This document shows, in pieces, positions 25,996 through 38,896 of a stretch of DNA of 64,000 nucleotides. The stretch's first letter is position 1. Each line of letters starts with the position of its first letter. The notes beneath the pieces were generated by a model, which saw nothing but the letters and a program-made list of their open reading frames with translations, ran no database searches and was not told the origin of the DNA. This DNA is from Rhizoclosmatium globosum (Eukaryota; Chytridiomycota; Chytridiomycetes; Chytridiales; Chytriomycetaceae), in NCBI GenBank assembly GCA_002104985.1, contig MCGO01000104.1, forward strand, positions 62,001 to 126,000, given 5' to 3'. The position numbers and the translations under genes are program-made.

Positions 25996-27165
25996 ATGGA
26001 GCAAGGACCCACTACACAGCTCGTCATCGGTACTGCCGCCCCTTATGCGGCTCCTTGTTGGTGCTGACTACTGCTTCTTTTAAGGCTCACGAAAGTCGCA
26101 GCTGGCCATGATCCAGACCATGCACGTCAAAGCTGTTCTGGAGAAACTCCATCCATCAATCTCTTTCTCTGTCACTGGAATGACAACAACGGGTGATGAA
26201 GTCTTGAACATTGCTCTCTCAAAGATTGGTTCAAAGGCTCTCTTTACAAAAGGTCAGTTTGATAGCACCATACCCTTCAGGTGACGTCTGAAACCGATTA
26301 CTAGAGTTGGAAGTCGCTTTGTATGACAAGTCTGTTGATCTTGTCGTCCACTCATTGAAGGACATGCCTACTCAGCTTCCCGAAGGAATGATCATTGGTG
26401 CAATCATGGAGCGAGAAGACCCACGAGATGCTGTCGTCATGAAACCAGATTACCACGCTAAAGGCATGAAGCTTCAGGACTTGCCACCGGGATCTGTGAT
26501 TGGAACTAGTTCCGTCAGACGAATTGCTCAGTTGCGCCGAAGGTTTCCCCACCTGGAATTCCAAGATGTTGTAAGTCTTACCGATGCTTTACTTTCTATT
26601 GCTTACAGTGGAATCTTATTTCCAGCGAGGAAACTTGAATACAAGACTGGCGAAGTTGGATGCGCCAGATGGCCCTTACGCGGCACTTCTCCTTGCCCAT
26701 GCTGGTCTCGTCCGTATGCAATGGCATTCTCGAATCTCCCAAACCCTTGATCCAGAAATTATTATGCATGCTGTCGGTCAAGGTGCCCTTGGAATCGAAA
26801 TCCGTGAAAACGATACTCTCCTTCAAGGTGTTGTTGCAGCTTTAGAGCATAAAGAAACTGCTTTACGGTGTATTGCTGAACGCGGTTTTATGCGCGGCTT
26901 GGAAGGTGGATGCAGTGTACCACTCGGCGTGTGGACAGAATTGGTGCCAATCGATGGTACCGCCTCGTCAAAGTTCCGATTGATTCTCAAAGGAAGCGTG
27001 TGCAGTGTAGATGGATCGAGAGAAATCCGTGATGAATTGGAAGGACAAGTAGATTTGAACGACATGGTTCGAAGTAAACAGCTCGCCGAGAAACTCGGTC
27101 GGGATTTGAGCGTAAAGTTTATTGCGGATGGTGCGCAAGATATTTTACGAGAGATCCGAAAATAA
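25996..27165 (+). CDS. HEM3: Hydroxymethylbilane synthase (porphobilinogen deaminase)
   Basis: Haem pathway enzyme that polymerises four porphobilinogens into hydroxymethylbilane. Exons 25996-26029, 26085-26252, 26305-26570 and 26626-27165 join to 335 residues, the usual length. Motifs appear in order: [11 protein letters not shown] (created across intron 1), [69 protein letters not shown] and EGGCSVPLG, where the Cys carries the dipyrromethane cofactor. The 34-nt first exon is followed by a 55-nt intron. It reads without frame errors. It is head-to-head with the coiled-coil gene on the minus strand. Confidence 0.95.
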
Positions 27166-27336
27166 AGATGAACGATGAGGGGATTATTATGTGACATTGA
27201 AATGGAAAATTCAGCGAGGTGTGTCCCTTCTTTTTTTCTCTTGTCATCTTCGAGTCACTACTGGCTTCGATCCCACGCACCGCCAAAAACAAGCAAGCTC
27301 AACCCCCAACTACAACTTTCATAGTAACTGTGAGCA

Positions 27337-30300
27337 ATGGACGATTTCATCGCTGGATGTGTGGACGAGGTTGCGCTCGAAGGCCCCGCCGGTGAGTCTC
27401 CAGCACTCGCTACAGAAGCAAAGCCGCTTGCAGGGCTCGATTCAAGGGCTGACAGGTTGTCTTAGGATGTACTCTTGAACGGCTGTGGACAATGATTGCA
27501 ACGAAATGGCAAGCGGACGGTCCAGTTGATGTCGAACGATTGGCCTCAGGAAACGAATTGGCGCCTTGTAATGGTCTGTTGTTCGCTTACTTTGTCCGAC
27601 ATTACCGGCTAAACTGGTGAAAATACAGACCTGGATGAATCATTGCGGGATTATGTCTGGCCTTCGATTGTGGCCGAGCCTCAACTAGACGTGGTCTTTG
27701 GCGGCCAAACCGAGGTGAACGAAAATGACGCGAAACGTTGCCTGGGATTCTTATGTTATACTAGATTACGAAAGATGCTCTTTCGCAGATGCGGCAGGAA
27801 GATATTAATGCTCAGTTTCCCCGATTGAGGATCGTAGCTTCCGAATCAGCTAGACAATTCGCTATTGGAATTGCTAACGTTTGTTCCTACACCATCGTTT
27901 TATCCTCTCTAATATCTTGAAATAGATCAAACTTATCAGTGAATTCAATATCAAAACTCTTGTCATTATCGCAAGAGCCAGAGACCAAGGAGTCACTCAG
28001 TTTGAGTTGGCCAAGCTGCTGAACATGGATCCACGTAACTTGTTTCACCAAATCAAAGTTCTGATTGCCTTAAAGCTGATGTGAGCCAATGTTTTATTTG
28101 AAACGAATGTGTTTTCTGAGTTGTCAATTCAGTGTTAAGTCTCCCGTCACAATCAAGGGCTCTCATTCCAACCTCTGTCTCCATAAACGTTTCGCGCACC
28201 TCAATTCGCACTACCAAAGTTTCGTCAATAGTCAAAAGGTTCAACAAACAGATGCAAATGACCAAGTTGATGATGCAGCCATCAAGGAACAGATCCAGGC
28301 AATCATGGAACAAAGACAGCTTGAACGAGCTCGTGCAGCGCAAGGAGAAAAGGGAATCGAATCGTATTTCCAGTGCGAACTCGTCAGAAACCGAGTCACG
28401 GTATTATTGGCGGGTGTTGCAAATCGCGTCATGGTTGCTCAGGACTTGATGGATATTTTGGTGAGTAAATTTATTCTACTCAGACAAGCTGTGGCTTAAA
28501 TTGTCGTGTTTGTGCCAGATTGGTCCAAAGATTGAGAAGATGGAGCGTAAAATGTTCAACAAAGTCCTTGGGTCTCTTCAAGAGAAAGGATTCATTGAAG
28601 TCTTTGAAAGCAATATACCTCGGGGCAGCAATCCTAATGAATTCACATGCACGAGATGCGTCCGTCTCTTGAAGCTCTATACCACGACATATAAAAGCAA
28701 GGCGTCTGAGGGGAAATCCACATACTATACATCCAATGAGTACCTCGAAAAATTGCAAGCGGAGCCGGAGAATAAGCTCGTTTTGGGGCAAGGTGCCGTC
28801 GCTGTCGACCGCCCTATTGAATACCAAGTATACAACATTATTCAGCTCTCTGGAACAGAAGGAACAACAGCGGCTGTTATCCGTCGGTCGTTGAGTAACT
28901 TGGCTGTTCGTATTCTCGAAAGGATCTTAAAACGGCTCCAGAAGCCAAATGCGGGTGGAAGTGATCCCATGATTGTTGGAGACTTGGAGTTCCAGGGACG
29001 TGAAAGACGATATCGATATTTTTCCTCGGAGAATTATATGATTGCAAAAGGAAAAGCTCAAGTTGGTGGTGTGCAGCAAACCCTGATTGCGTCGGCTTTG
29101 GATGCTATTTCACCAATGGGAGCTGCTATGAGACGGAGTACATCTGCAGCAGCGCTTTCTGCTATTCGTCCAAATACTACAAGCACCCGAAAGTCCTTTG
29201 TGGTTGGTAGTAAGCGGAAGAAGAAGGGACAGGAGTCCGAGGAAGAAGAACCCAGTGGTTTGAATCCGAGTGACGACGATGAGGTGCTTGATTTGAGTAT
29301 TAATGTGAACTCTCCGAGAACGTTACGAACGCGGGCAAAGCCAATTAACTTCAACCTGGATCCAGAAGAGACTGAAGCAGAACCAGACACTGCAGAAAGC
29401 GATGTAATTGAATTAATTGTTTTTGATGCAGCTCTAATCGTATTCAGGTGGATCATATCGACTGCTCAAAATGTAAGGAGAACAAAGATGATGATAAGAT
29501 TCTTCTTTGTGATCACTGTGATAAAGGATTGCACACATACTGTGCTGATCCTCCCCTTGACGCTGTTCCTGAAGGCGATTGGGTACGTTATGCAAAATTC
29601 AATTTTATTCTAACACCTTGCTCTTAAAAAGTTCTGTAGTGCGGAATGTAAATCGAAAGGGAAAAAGGTTGAGACCAAGTCTGATTCAAAGACTGACGCT
29701 CCCACTCGAAAGCGGATTAGATTGGGATCAGACGATGGCGAATCAGAATTCGAAATCATGGGCGAGTCGTCTGAGGATGAAGTGGAGGAGGATGCCGAAG
29801 AGGAGGAAGACGACAAAACCAAGCCTCCCCCAATCGTGCAAGAATTTAATCCGTATCCCAACAACTTTCCTCCTCCACCGCCACCTCCTGGTGCTCCTGG
29901 GGCGCCAGGATATCCTCCTCAAGGATATGGCCAATATTATAACGGGCCACCAGGTTATGGAGCGGGAGGTTATTATCCGCCGCATTATCCTCCTCAAGGC
30001 GGTTATAATGGTTATGGATACGGCGGACCTGGGTACTATGGATACAATTTAGAAGGATCAGCTCATGGTTCAGTTCCGCACAGTCAAAGCCAGGAATTAG
30101 GATATAACCATGGAGGTCCTTCAGGGCTGCATAGCAATCCCATAATGGAACAACATCATGGAGGATCATCATTTCCCCCATCAAATCAGCCCATGCATTT
30201 CATGCCTCCCATTGGCGAAGCGAGTGGGAGGCAACGCACGCACAGCCCATTATCCTCCACAGTAAGCAGTCCTGCTCCTCGAATTAATACTGCCACGGCG

Positions 30301-33300
30301 ACGTCAACACCAACCCCACTTCCATCGTCTTCTGCTGCCCCCATTCCAGCCGCTAAAATGGTTGCATCATCACTACCATCTTCGATGCGAAAGAAAACTT
30401 CAAAATCTGCCTCCTCAACAGCGAATACAACTCCAATTGCTCCAAGGCATGTGTCATTCCAACAACCTGCCCCAGCGGTTTCTTCGCCTTTGGCAACGGC
30501 TTCAGGATCCACAGACAAACCAGAAAACGTCACTCCTGTGTCAAAAACCAACTCGGTCCTTAAAAAGCACCCAATGACTGCAGTTTCATCTTCCAATTCA
30601 AAAAAGAGAGAAAGTGTTATTTTACAAATGTTGGAAACGAAGCCTATCCTGGACGTGAATACAACGCTTGCGGAAGCTATCGGTTAGTCATCATCTTGAA
30701 TAAACATTAATTCGCCATCTAATCCGGCTGCGGAACAGATGTGGTATTAAAGGCGGAGCAAACTGGTTCTACTCCAACTTTCTCACTGGATAAGAAAACT
30801 CTGGTCCGGACGGGGAAATCAATGGAGTCACGCGGATTATTGCGGAGCGTAACCGTTCAAATTCCAAAGATTAATGGGCGTTCTATTACGAAGCAACTGT
30901 TTGTGCATACATCTTTATCTACAACAGGACCAGAAGTCTCGCAATTTATTGATGAATTGAGCGAGTTATCTGTGAATGTCGCTGTTACGGCTAAGCCTGG
31001 GAAAGAACGACCGATTCAAACATTAGACGCGCCATTGGAACGTCTTCCAGATATACAAATGAAATTTGGAGGGTTTGAAATGGCCGACTTTCAGAAGCAG
31101 AATGCAGCAGACATGGACGCTCATGATGGTCCAACGGAATCCCAACTTGAAGATATTGCAAAGTCAAACCCGTTTCATTTCTGGATGAACTCTGCCAAAA
31201 AATATGGGTATGTGTCAATTCCGTTGGGATGAAATGTTATCGCTAAATACCTTGCGTTAGATACATTATGGCGAAAGTTCTTCGGGTGAAGTTGATTCAT
31301 GAATGGCTGTACCATTATTTCGTCACTTTGCATTCATCAGAGAGATCACGACCCAAAGGAGTATTCACTACATTAGATGTCTATAACTTCATGGCTTTGG
31401 ATTTATATCTAAAAATTGTTGGTGTGACAACGAATGCTCCTGAATTAGATACGTATTTGGACTCTGGCGGTGACCGTAACTGCTCCCTTATCAACTTGCC
31501 GGAGTCTGTCAAAATGTCCGTCCTTGCAAAACCGTACAAACTCAAGTCTTATGTTATCACATACTTGGACTTCCTCCTTACTCTAAATATTGTGTCCTAC
31601 GTGAATCCAAATCATTCTGATGATCCGAATATTTCGGCAAACGAAGAACTTATTTTGAACACAACTGTCGCTGTTACAGATTATCGAAAGACAAGGCCGG
31701 TACTTGTCCGAAATTGTGTAATTGAGTCTGAAGAGAACCTGAGGTTTTATTGGCTTCAACTAGAGCTTGTGTATCGCAAACTCCTACCATCTGATGAACG
31801 ACCAGCGGAGGAGAGTGATGATCAGCCTCGAACAAAGAGGAGAAGGCTCATCAAACACACTGTCCCAAAGGACTCGACTCCTATGGTGTCAAAAATATTG
31901 ACACTACTTCAGCCAAGAAACTGGCAGTCAAGTTATTTATTCAATGCGGAGGAAGTGGCGGTCCTCGAATCTCACGTTGATCGAAAAAAGAATGTGTTTC
32001 CTGTGGATGACAACATCAAGATCCAACAAATCGCTCAAGAGCTGAACCTAGCACCAGCTCACGTGAAACACTATTTCTATCGCGTTCAACAAAACTATGA
32101 AAGACGTTTACTCATGATCCGAGAAAAGCAAGAGAAGGACGAATTAAAAAAGATTAATGCTCCTCCAGTTGTGGACGATGTTTTGAAAAAGAATCGTCAG
32201 AAAGTTAAGGAAGTGTTGCGCCGAAAGAATCCGTCCAACTTAGAGGCGAGCTCATCTTCCGGACTTCTGGTGTCTGAGCCGACTGTTGAGATTATTGGAA
32301 ACGTGGCTATCGCCAAGAAACGAGTTCGCACCATCTGGACTCTTGATGAAGATCTCTTGTTGATGCATGGATACGCGATTTTGCGATGTTTGAGTACATC
32401 TCGAGGAGTTCGTTTTAGTTGGGTTCCAATTGCGAAGGCTCTTGGTATTGAGCGTGAGCTTTGTCGTCGTCGAATGGTCGTACTTCTCAAAACGAAGTTG
32501 AATGAGGAAAAAGTCAATCTCCTTGTTGCCGAATGGCCAAGATTCTATGATAATGGCATGAAAGCGGGTGATTTCGGCGAGATTCCCATTCAAGAGTTAT
32601 TGGGCATTGATGCAACTCCACACATTCAAAGCTACTTTCAAAAGTCGAGGTTCCTTGAAAGGTTTGCTTCTTTAAATAGTTGTATTGTTGCTAAGTGTTT
32701 CTTCAGGTCTATCATTGAAACTGTTGGCCCTGTTGTGCCACTCCCAATTTCAATCAGCCTTGTCCATGATTCATTTGCAGTATATCCATTCCATGGAGCT
32801 ATTAATAAGCACAGCCAATTGAAAGAAAGTCTCGAAGGGGTGTTCACAATTCGTGGGAAAATGTCAATTCTGTATAGCACTGCACTGCTGGCGGATATTC
32901 ATGACACCAATATTTGCGATAACTCATCTGATGAGAAACTGTTGGATGTCAGTAAATCTATTGAAAAAGTGATGGCGTCAGTGAAGGTAATTTAGTTACT
33001 GACTCATCAACAACGCTAACGTGTTCCCAGTCTGTGATGATAACTCCCGAAACTCGATACAATTCTGATGTCGCGTTCCGACTTATGTATCAATTCTCTA
33101 CCGGAGTCGTTAGTGAAGCTCTCAGCATCTTGATGATGGAAGGAGGATTGGTCAAAAACAAGAAAGGCTACAAAGATCGCACTGTACCTGGCCGATCTTT
33201 GACGTTGTCTGACAAATTTCTGAGTACCATTGCAGGCGTATTGCCCACTGGGTTGATTCCGCAAGTGTTATCGTCAATCTCTGAGTTATTTGAATCCAAT

Positions 33301-34420
33301 GAAGCTTTACGCCCCGTTCCGCCACTAACAAATGGTTTGATGTGCCTTTTGCTAGAATCTTTGGCGTATGATGTTATCAAACTTACGCCCAGCCTGAAAG
33401 ATCCTGAAGGTAAAATCAGTTGACGGATTTCAGTTGGTTCTAAATGCAATTATATAGCTGAGCCAGAAATCTTGGTCACCAGCAAACTCATTCCATCGAA
33501 AACAGAAGTGTCTGAAAATCAAGAAAAGCTTGCAACTTTTGATGATTTGAGTGATGAAGATGTTGATTCCCGGATCAAGTCTTTTCTCGCTGATACGGAA
33601 CCAGTAATTGCTGAAGTATTTGAGGTGATTTCTAAAGCAGGCACTGAAGGTGTGAGCTTAATGGACATGAAGGTAAGCTCTGTGTTATCTTGTACATCCT
33701 AGATATTGACTACTAATTAAAAATCTGCAGAAATTATTGGCAAATGGAAGTTCGCTATTGACTGATTCTGAAATTGTGTCCTCCGTTTCCGTTCTTCTCA
33801 AAACAAACCTTGTAGGAAGTAACGTCAAAGTAATTTCGAAAGTTGGTAGAACGTTGCCACTATTTGTTTCTGCTGTTTCCTTAAAGCCATGGATGCTTCG
33901 TGCCCCTGATGAAGTTGGGACTCCAGGATTATCATCCGCAAGCTTCCCTCTTCGTTTATGGTTCGATATTCATGGCTCTGTGATTCAAAGCGCCCTTCGT
34001 GCGTGTATTGAGTGTGTTATGGGCCACATCGTGGAAAGCCCGGGAGTGCAGGAGGTTCGAAATTTGGCTTACTTTGAGACGTTTCTTAAAACCTTTCAAC
34101 AGAGTAATTTGGCGTCACTTGTCGCCCCAGTCATGAATCCTGTGGAATTAAGTGACATATTGGATTTGCTTATTGAACGCCGTGCCTGCAAAAAAGTCTG
34201 TTTGTTGAAACCAAAGAAATATACCAGTCTGCGTGACGCCATGACCAGAAGAATGGCTCCCATGCTTTGTGGTAAGATTGAAAACATTATTTACTACTTC
34301 GTCCGTGTACATAACCAAACAAAACATGAAATTATAGATGAAAATACGATCGACGAAAACAAAGTTTCAAGTTATTTCCCCCTTCCAGAATGGTACAACG
34401 TCTCCAATATTTCCATCTGA
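27337..34420 (+). CDS. TFC3: TFIIIC largest subunit (B-block binding, TFC3/GTF3C1-like) with embedded PHD finger
   Basis: DNA-binding subunit of the Pol III factor TFIIIC. It starts MDDFIAGCVDEVALEGPAG and splices (27392-27465) to CTLERLW. The B-block winged-helix region follows (LVIIARARDQGVTQFELAKL, VKSPVTI), then more winged-helix blocks to about 29410. Intron 29413-29447 keeps frame into CSKCKENKDDDKILLCDHC, FHTYC, an intron (29583-29631) and FCSAEC, a C4HC3 PHD finger. This is followed by an acidic stretch, a Gly/Pro/Tyr-rich segment and a Ser/Thr-rich linker. TFIIIC-type sequence resumes near 30600 (ILQMLETKPILDV; LDKKTLVRTGKSMESRGLL) and continues over several exons to SNISI at 34420. 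The overall length is typical for this very long, divergent family; the PHD is not a standard part of it. Confidence 0.85.
29448..29665 (+). other. PHD zinc finger inside the TFIIIC subunit
   Basis: Reads CSKC, then CDHC, FHTYC and FCSAEC, with the LLCD and PLDAVPEGDW spacing usual for PHD fingers that bind histone tails. It is split by the intron 29583-29631, which follows the Trp codon; frame is conserved on both sides. The 9 bases before CSKC are in frame with the upstream exon. Confidence 0.85.
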
Positions 34421-34443
34421 TTCCGTTAGAAAATAAACTGTCG

Positions 34444-36287
34444 CTATATTTTGGAGACCTTGTTTCCCCCTATTTTGGGATTCTCTTTTGTCAAGGCTGC
34501 TCGACCTGCTTCTTTGTAATTGAAGCTACATTGATGTCGATCTGAATATCGATGCGTGGAACAGAAGAAGTTTGAGCATTTGCATTTGAAGACGGCTATG
34601 GATCCAAGTTTCTTGTTACATGTGAAGCAGTTGGTTGGTTTGTGGTTGGATGGTGAAATTGGCTTCTTTGTGCCTCCTCCGACTCCTCTAGAAATTAAAG
34701 TGTCTCTTTTTTGTGGTGAGTTTCGTGCTGTCCGCTTCCTTGGTACTCCATCGGCTGCATTAGGCGGTGCAGGCAACGGAGTCTTCGCTGATCGAGAAAC
34801 TGATTTAAGCCTTGGTAAAACAGCGGACTCATTGTTCATCTTTGTTGCCGGAGAAGAAGTGATGTCAGGTGAAAATCGAACCGATTTGGCTCGAGGAGGA
34901 AGGGCTTCAACTGAAAGGTTCTCGTCGTTTCTGATTGTTTCAGTAGATGACATGGTATTTTTATCTTTGCTCTTAAGCATTGTAGAGATGGTATCTGGTG
35001 CCGATTCTCCATGCTGTAAAACTTTTGATGTGGATGCAGTTACAGGCCTAGATTTGACGACTGTTATATCTGGACTTTGAGCGAGCCTCATGATACTAAT
35101 TGCAGTTGCTGGTCGAATCTTTTTTCGTGCAACGCACGTTGTGAGGTCTTCTCTGTGTTTTACAGCTGATGCCATTGATTTTGAGGCTTGGCTGATGAAA
35201 GAAGCAGTAGCAGGGCGTGATTTGATTACTTCGAAATGAGGCACGGCCCCTTTTGATAATCTCATGATGCTGATTGCAGTTGCGGGTCGCACTTTTTTTG
35301 ATAAGCTCACCAAATCTTTTCCAGCAGAATCAGTTGGATGCGGGGAGGTATCGTCACCGAACACATCAGAACTATTTAATCTTTGAGAGGACAAGACTTT
35401 GTTGTATGAACGAGCGGAAGAAGAAAATTCAAGCAAGGTTCGGTGACTCTTTGACAATGCACTTGAAAATCTATTTGATTTATGCGCACTCTTTGGGACG
35501 GTAGATCGAGAGAAGCTTTCGCGGTTATCTAGCATGGATAGGAAGGTTGCCGTGGATAGGGATGAATATGAGGAGTCGGATCGAGAGGTGATTGAATTTT
35601 CCCGAGAATCCTCAACGGAATCTTCTTCTTCCTCAAAGTAATCTTCACAAATTTCTTCATCAGTTTCTTCCCTTCTCTCTTCGTCGTCATCGTCATCATC
35701 GTCATCATCAAGATCTTCTTCATCGAACGTGTTTTCGTTGTTCTCGAAATCATCATCGAATTCTCCACCCGTCAGTTCGTTCAGAATAAATGGAGGAAGT
35801 CCTTGAGCTAGTTTGAACAATTGATTTGCCGCGTCTTTCTTGTCAAGGACAGCTCCTCCTTCTCCCTCCTTCATATGAAACTCGAGCATATACAGTCCAT
35901 CACTTTGTTTACAAAGAACAACGACCACCGAGTCGTCTTTTTTCGTCTTTCTTATTCTAGTGACTGGTCCTGGACCTTTTTTCAAGGGTTTAGAAACGCG
36001 ATACAATGAAAGTGAGAGTACTAGAGCAAAATACCTGCAGTCATATGCACAGCTAGCTGAAGCCGAGATCCCGCACGTATTCCCAAGTCTCTGATTGCAG
36101 CTGTATCCTTCAAAGTCTTTTCTCCAAACATGAGAATCTGAGTTTCAAGGGGAATCGCCTCCTCCTCTTCGATTCTAATTTTGACATCGCGTACCGTGTC
36201 TGTTGGTCTTATTGCGACTTTGAACTGTTTTCCAGTTACAGTTCCGACGGTGACTTGCTGCGTGGGTGGTGCAGAGGACGTTGACAT
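34444..36287 (-). CDS. ZFAND4-like protein: N-terminal ubiquitin-like domain, C-terminal AN1 zinc finger (594 aa)
   Basis: Exon 1 is 36287-36035 and exon 2 is 35975-34444, with a 59-nt intron. Residues about 10-80 form a ubiquitin-like fold (VTVGTVTGKQFKVAIRP, DTVRDVKIRIEEEE, QILMFGEKTLKD). Splicing makes HMTAGPGPVTRIRK, matching the ZFAND4 MRGGP region. The middle has an Asp/Glu tract and Ser-rich disorder. The motif RPATAISIMRL occurs twice, each followed by a KSRP[AV]TAS element. The C-terminal AN1 finger reads CFTCNKKL, FKCKCSNFFCSTHRYSDRH and CSFNYKE and ends at the usual ENPKI. The role is probably ubiquitin or proteasome linked by family. It shares a 36-bp divergent promoter with NAD synthetase. 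Confidence 0.88.
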
Positions 36288-36323
36288 TTGATTTTGTTGA
36301 CTTTGATTCGAATTGATTCAGGG
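36288..36323. promoter_or_regulatory. 36-bp divergent promoter ZFAND4-like / QNS1
   Basis: The entire space between two start codons pointing away from each other. It has no TATA box; it contains two GATT/AATT-type words. Promoter elements must extend into the first exons or the first intron of QNS1. Confidence 0.5.
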
Positions 36324-38847
36324 ATGAACACAATCACAGTTGCAGTGTGCACGCTCGTGAGGACCCTCTTTCCCACTCAAGTAGTTAGTATGTTGTAGCA
36401 TGTTCTAAGTAGTTCTTTATTAGAACCAATGGGCGCTGGACTTCACGGGCAACTTGGAGCGCATCAAAGTGTCGATCAGGAAGGCAAAGGCGGCCGGGGC
36501 TGCGTACCGACTGGGCCCGGAACTCGAAGTAACCGGATACGGATGCAACGATCACTTTTACGAGAGTTGAGTGGAATCACTCGATCCTCGCCTGATATCT
36601 TACCCCCAATCTAAGACGACACCTTCCTCCATTCGTGGGAAGTCCTGGCTGAGCTTCTTGAGTCTGGCGAATGTAATGGCATTATCTGCGATATTGGCAT
36701 GCCCGTCATGCACAAGAACGTGCGCTACAACTGCAGAGTCATTATCCAAGACTCAAAGATCCTCCTGATTAGACCGAAAATGTTCCTGGCGAATGATGGA
36801 AACTACCGCGAAATGCGTTGGTTTACTGCGTGGACAAAGACTCGCGAGTTTGACACGTTCACGCTGCCCCAAATCATAACTGATGTGATTGACCAAGAGT
36901 ATTGCCCCTTTGGAGACTGCGTTATCGCTTCTAAAGAGTATGGCTCGTCTTTTGTGTGATTTAATTCTGGTAATAACTGTTTGATGTGTAGCACTGTCAT
37001 TGGAACAGAGACCTGTGAAGAACTTTGGACGAGTCAAAGCCCTCACATTGCAATGGCACTCGATGGGGTCGAAATATTCACGAATGGAAGTGGAAGTCAC
37101 CATGAATTTGGGAAGTTGCACGTCCGGATTGATCTCATGAAGAATGCAACCGCAAAGTGCGGAGGTGTTTATTTATACTCAAACCAACATGGATGCGACG
37201 GAGAACGTGTTTATTATGATGGTGCATCATTGATTATTGTGAATGGGGAAGTAGTTGCTCAAGGCCGTCAGTTTTTCCTTGAAGATGTGGTGAATTTTAA
37301 CGTGTTCATTTTATTGTCCGAAGCTAAACACGTATTCGTATTTCCAGGAAGTTATCACAGCTACAATTGATCTCGGTCGCGTTCGATCTTACCGGTCTAT
37401 TGCTAGTCGCGGAGTTCAAGCATCTTCTGCTCCTGCATACCACAGAATCAACACAAACACCACCCTGTCTAAGTATAACTTGAGCTGCTATGAAACTCCA
37501 ACTCTTGCCCAAGTCCATTACCATACGCCATCGGAAGAAATCCGTCTTGGCCCAGCTTGCTGGTTGTGGGACTATTTGCGCCGATCAAAGACAAATGGAT
37601 ACTTTTTACCTCTCTCAGGAGGAATCGACAGTTGTTCGACAGCTTTGATTGTGTACTCAATGTGTAAGCTTGTCTGTGAAGCCATTTCGAATGGTGGTAA
37701 GTTTCTCGTTCTTTCATTCCCGATTTCCACGAAGTCTTGCTCACATCGTGCTAGATGAACAAACCCTAAAAGACGTCCGTTACATTGTCGGAAACCAGGA
37801 ATACATTCCAAAGGACGCCAAAGACCTCTGTGGCCATATTCTCCACACATCCTACATGGGAACCGAAAACTCATCCGACGAAACACGCAATCGTGCAACT
37901 AGACTTGCCAAAGACATTGGAAGTTATCACGTAAACTTGAACATGGATTCAGTCGTGTCAGCCATTATCGGCGTGTTCCAAACCGTGACAGGAAAGACCC
38001 CTCGCTTCAAGCTCAACGGCGGCACCGTAGCCGAAAACTTGGCCCTCCAAAACATTCAAGCGCGTTCTCGAATGGTTCTGTCGTACCTGTTTGCTCAGCT
38101 CTTGCCTTGGTGCAGATCAAAGCAGGGGGCTTTGCTTGTACTTGGGTCAGCCAACGTTGACGAGACTCTTCGCGGTTACTTTACCAAGTACGACTGTGCG
38201 TCTGCTGATGTGAACCCGATTGGTGGAATCAGTAAGAAGGACTTGAAGGGTTTTGTGCAGCACTCTAGAACTGTATTTGATTTGCCGATTTTGGAAGAGT
38301 ATGTTTCGCGATTTTATGGTTCTTTCTCATAGCTATTGAAAAGGTTCCTTCACGCGACGCCCACTGCCGAATTGGAGCCAATTACTGCTGATTACGTACA
38401 ATCTGACGAGGTTTGTAGATACGATAGATTTGTGAGAGATCATTAATTAAGCAGGCCGATATGGGAATGTCTTATGACGATCTTTCCGTTTACGGAACCC
38501 TTCGACGTGTTGCGAAATGTGGGCCTTATCAAATGTTCACATCGCTAGTTGGCCAATGGAAATCCATGACGCCAACACTGGTAAAAACCTAAATTCGCGT
38601 CTGTTTTAACATCAATGTATTCACAATGGTGTTCTAGATTGCTGAAAAGGTCAAGAAATTCTTCAGGTTTTATGCCATCAACAGACACAAGACAACAATT
38701 CTTCCGCCATCGTACCATATGAGTCCATATTCACCTGATGATAATCGCTTTGACTTGCGTCCAATCTTGTATAATGCTGCATGGAACTGGCAGTTTGCCA
38801 AAGTTGACGAAACAGCAAAGAAAATGGAGGAAGGGAGACAAGAATAA
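36324..38847 (+). CDS. QNS1: Glutamine-dependent NAD+ synthetase
   Basis: Final step of NAD synthesis, amidating nicotinic acid adenine dinucleotide with glutamine-derived ammonia. A 33-nt first exon (36324-36356) encodes [11 protein letters not shown] and joins exon 2 at 36424 to give NQWALDF, the conserved nitrilase-fold start. The glutaminase domain shows [15 protein letters not shown] (Glu), [12 protein letters not shown] (Lys) and TETCEELW (Cys). The synthetase domain has the ATP-binding [31 protein letters not shown] and [12 protein letters not shown]. Further introns lie near 36568-36612, 36938-36991, 37291-37346, 37695-37753, 38301-38332, 38410-38455 and 38581-38637. The C-terminus keeps [15 protein letters not shown] and the [15 protein letters not shown] block. 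No frame errors were seen. Confidence 0.95.
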
Positions 38848-38896
38848 TTACAAACTCTTTTATTCCAACTTCGCCAGTCATCAAATAACATTACAA

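Noticed and set aside
28053..32880. Minus-strand open frames opposite the TFIIIC gene, some over 100 codons
   Set aside because: Composition mirrors the coding strand, no recognisable domains, several with non-ATG starts.
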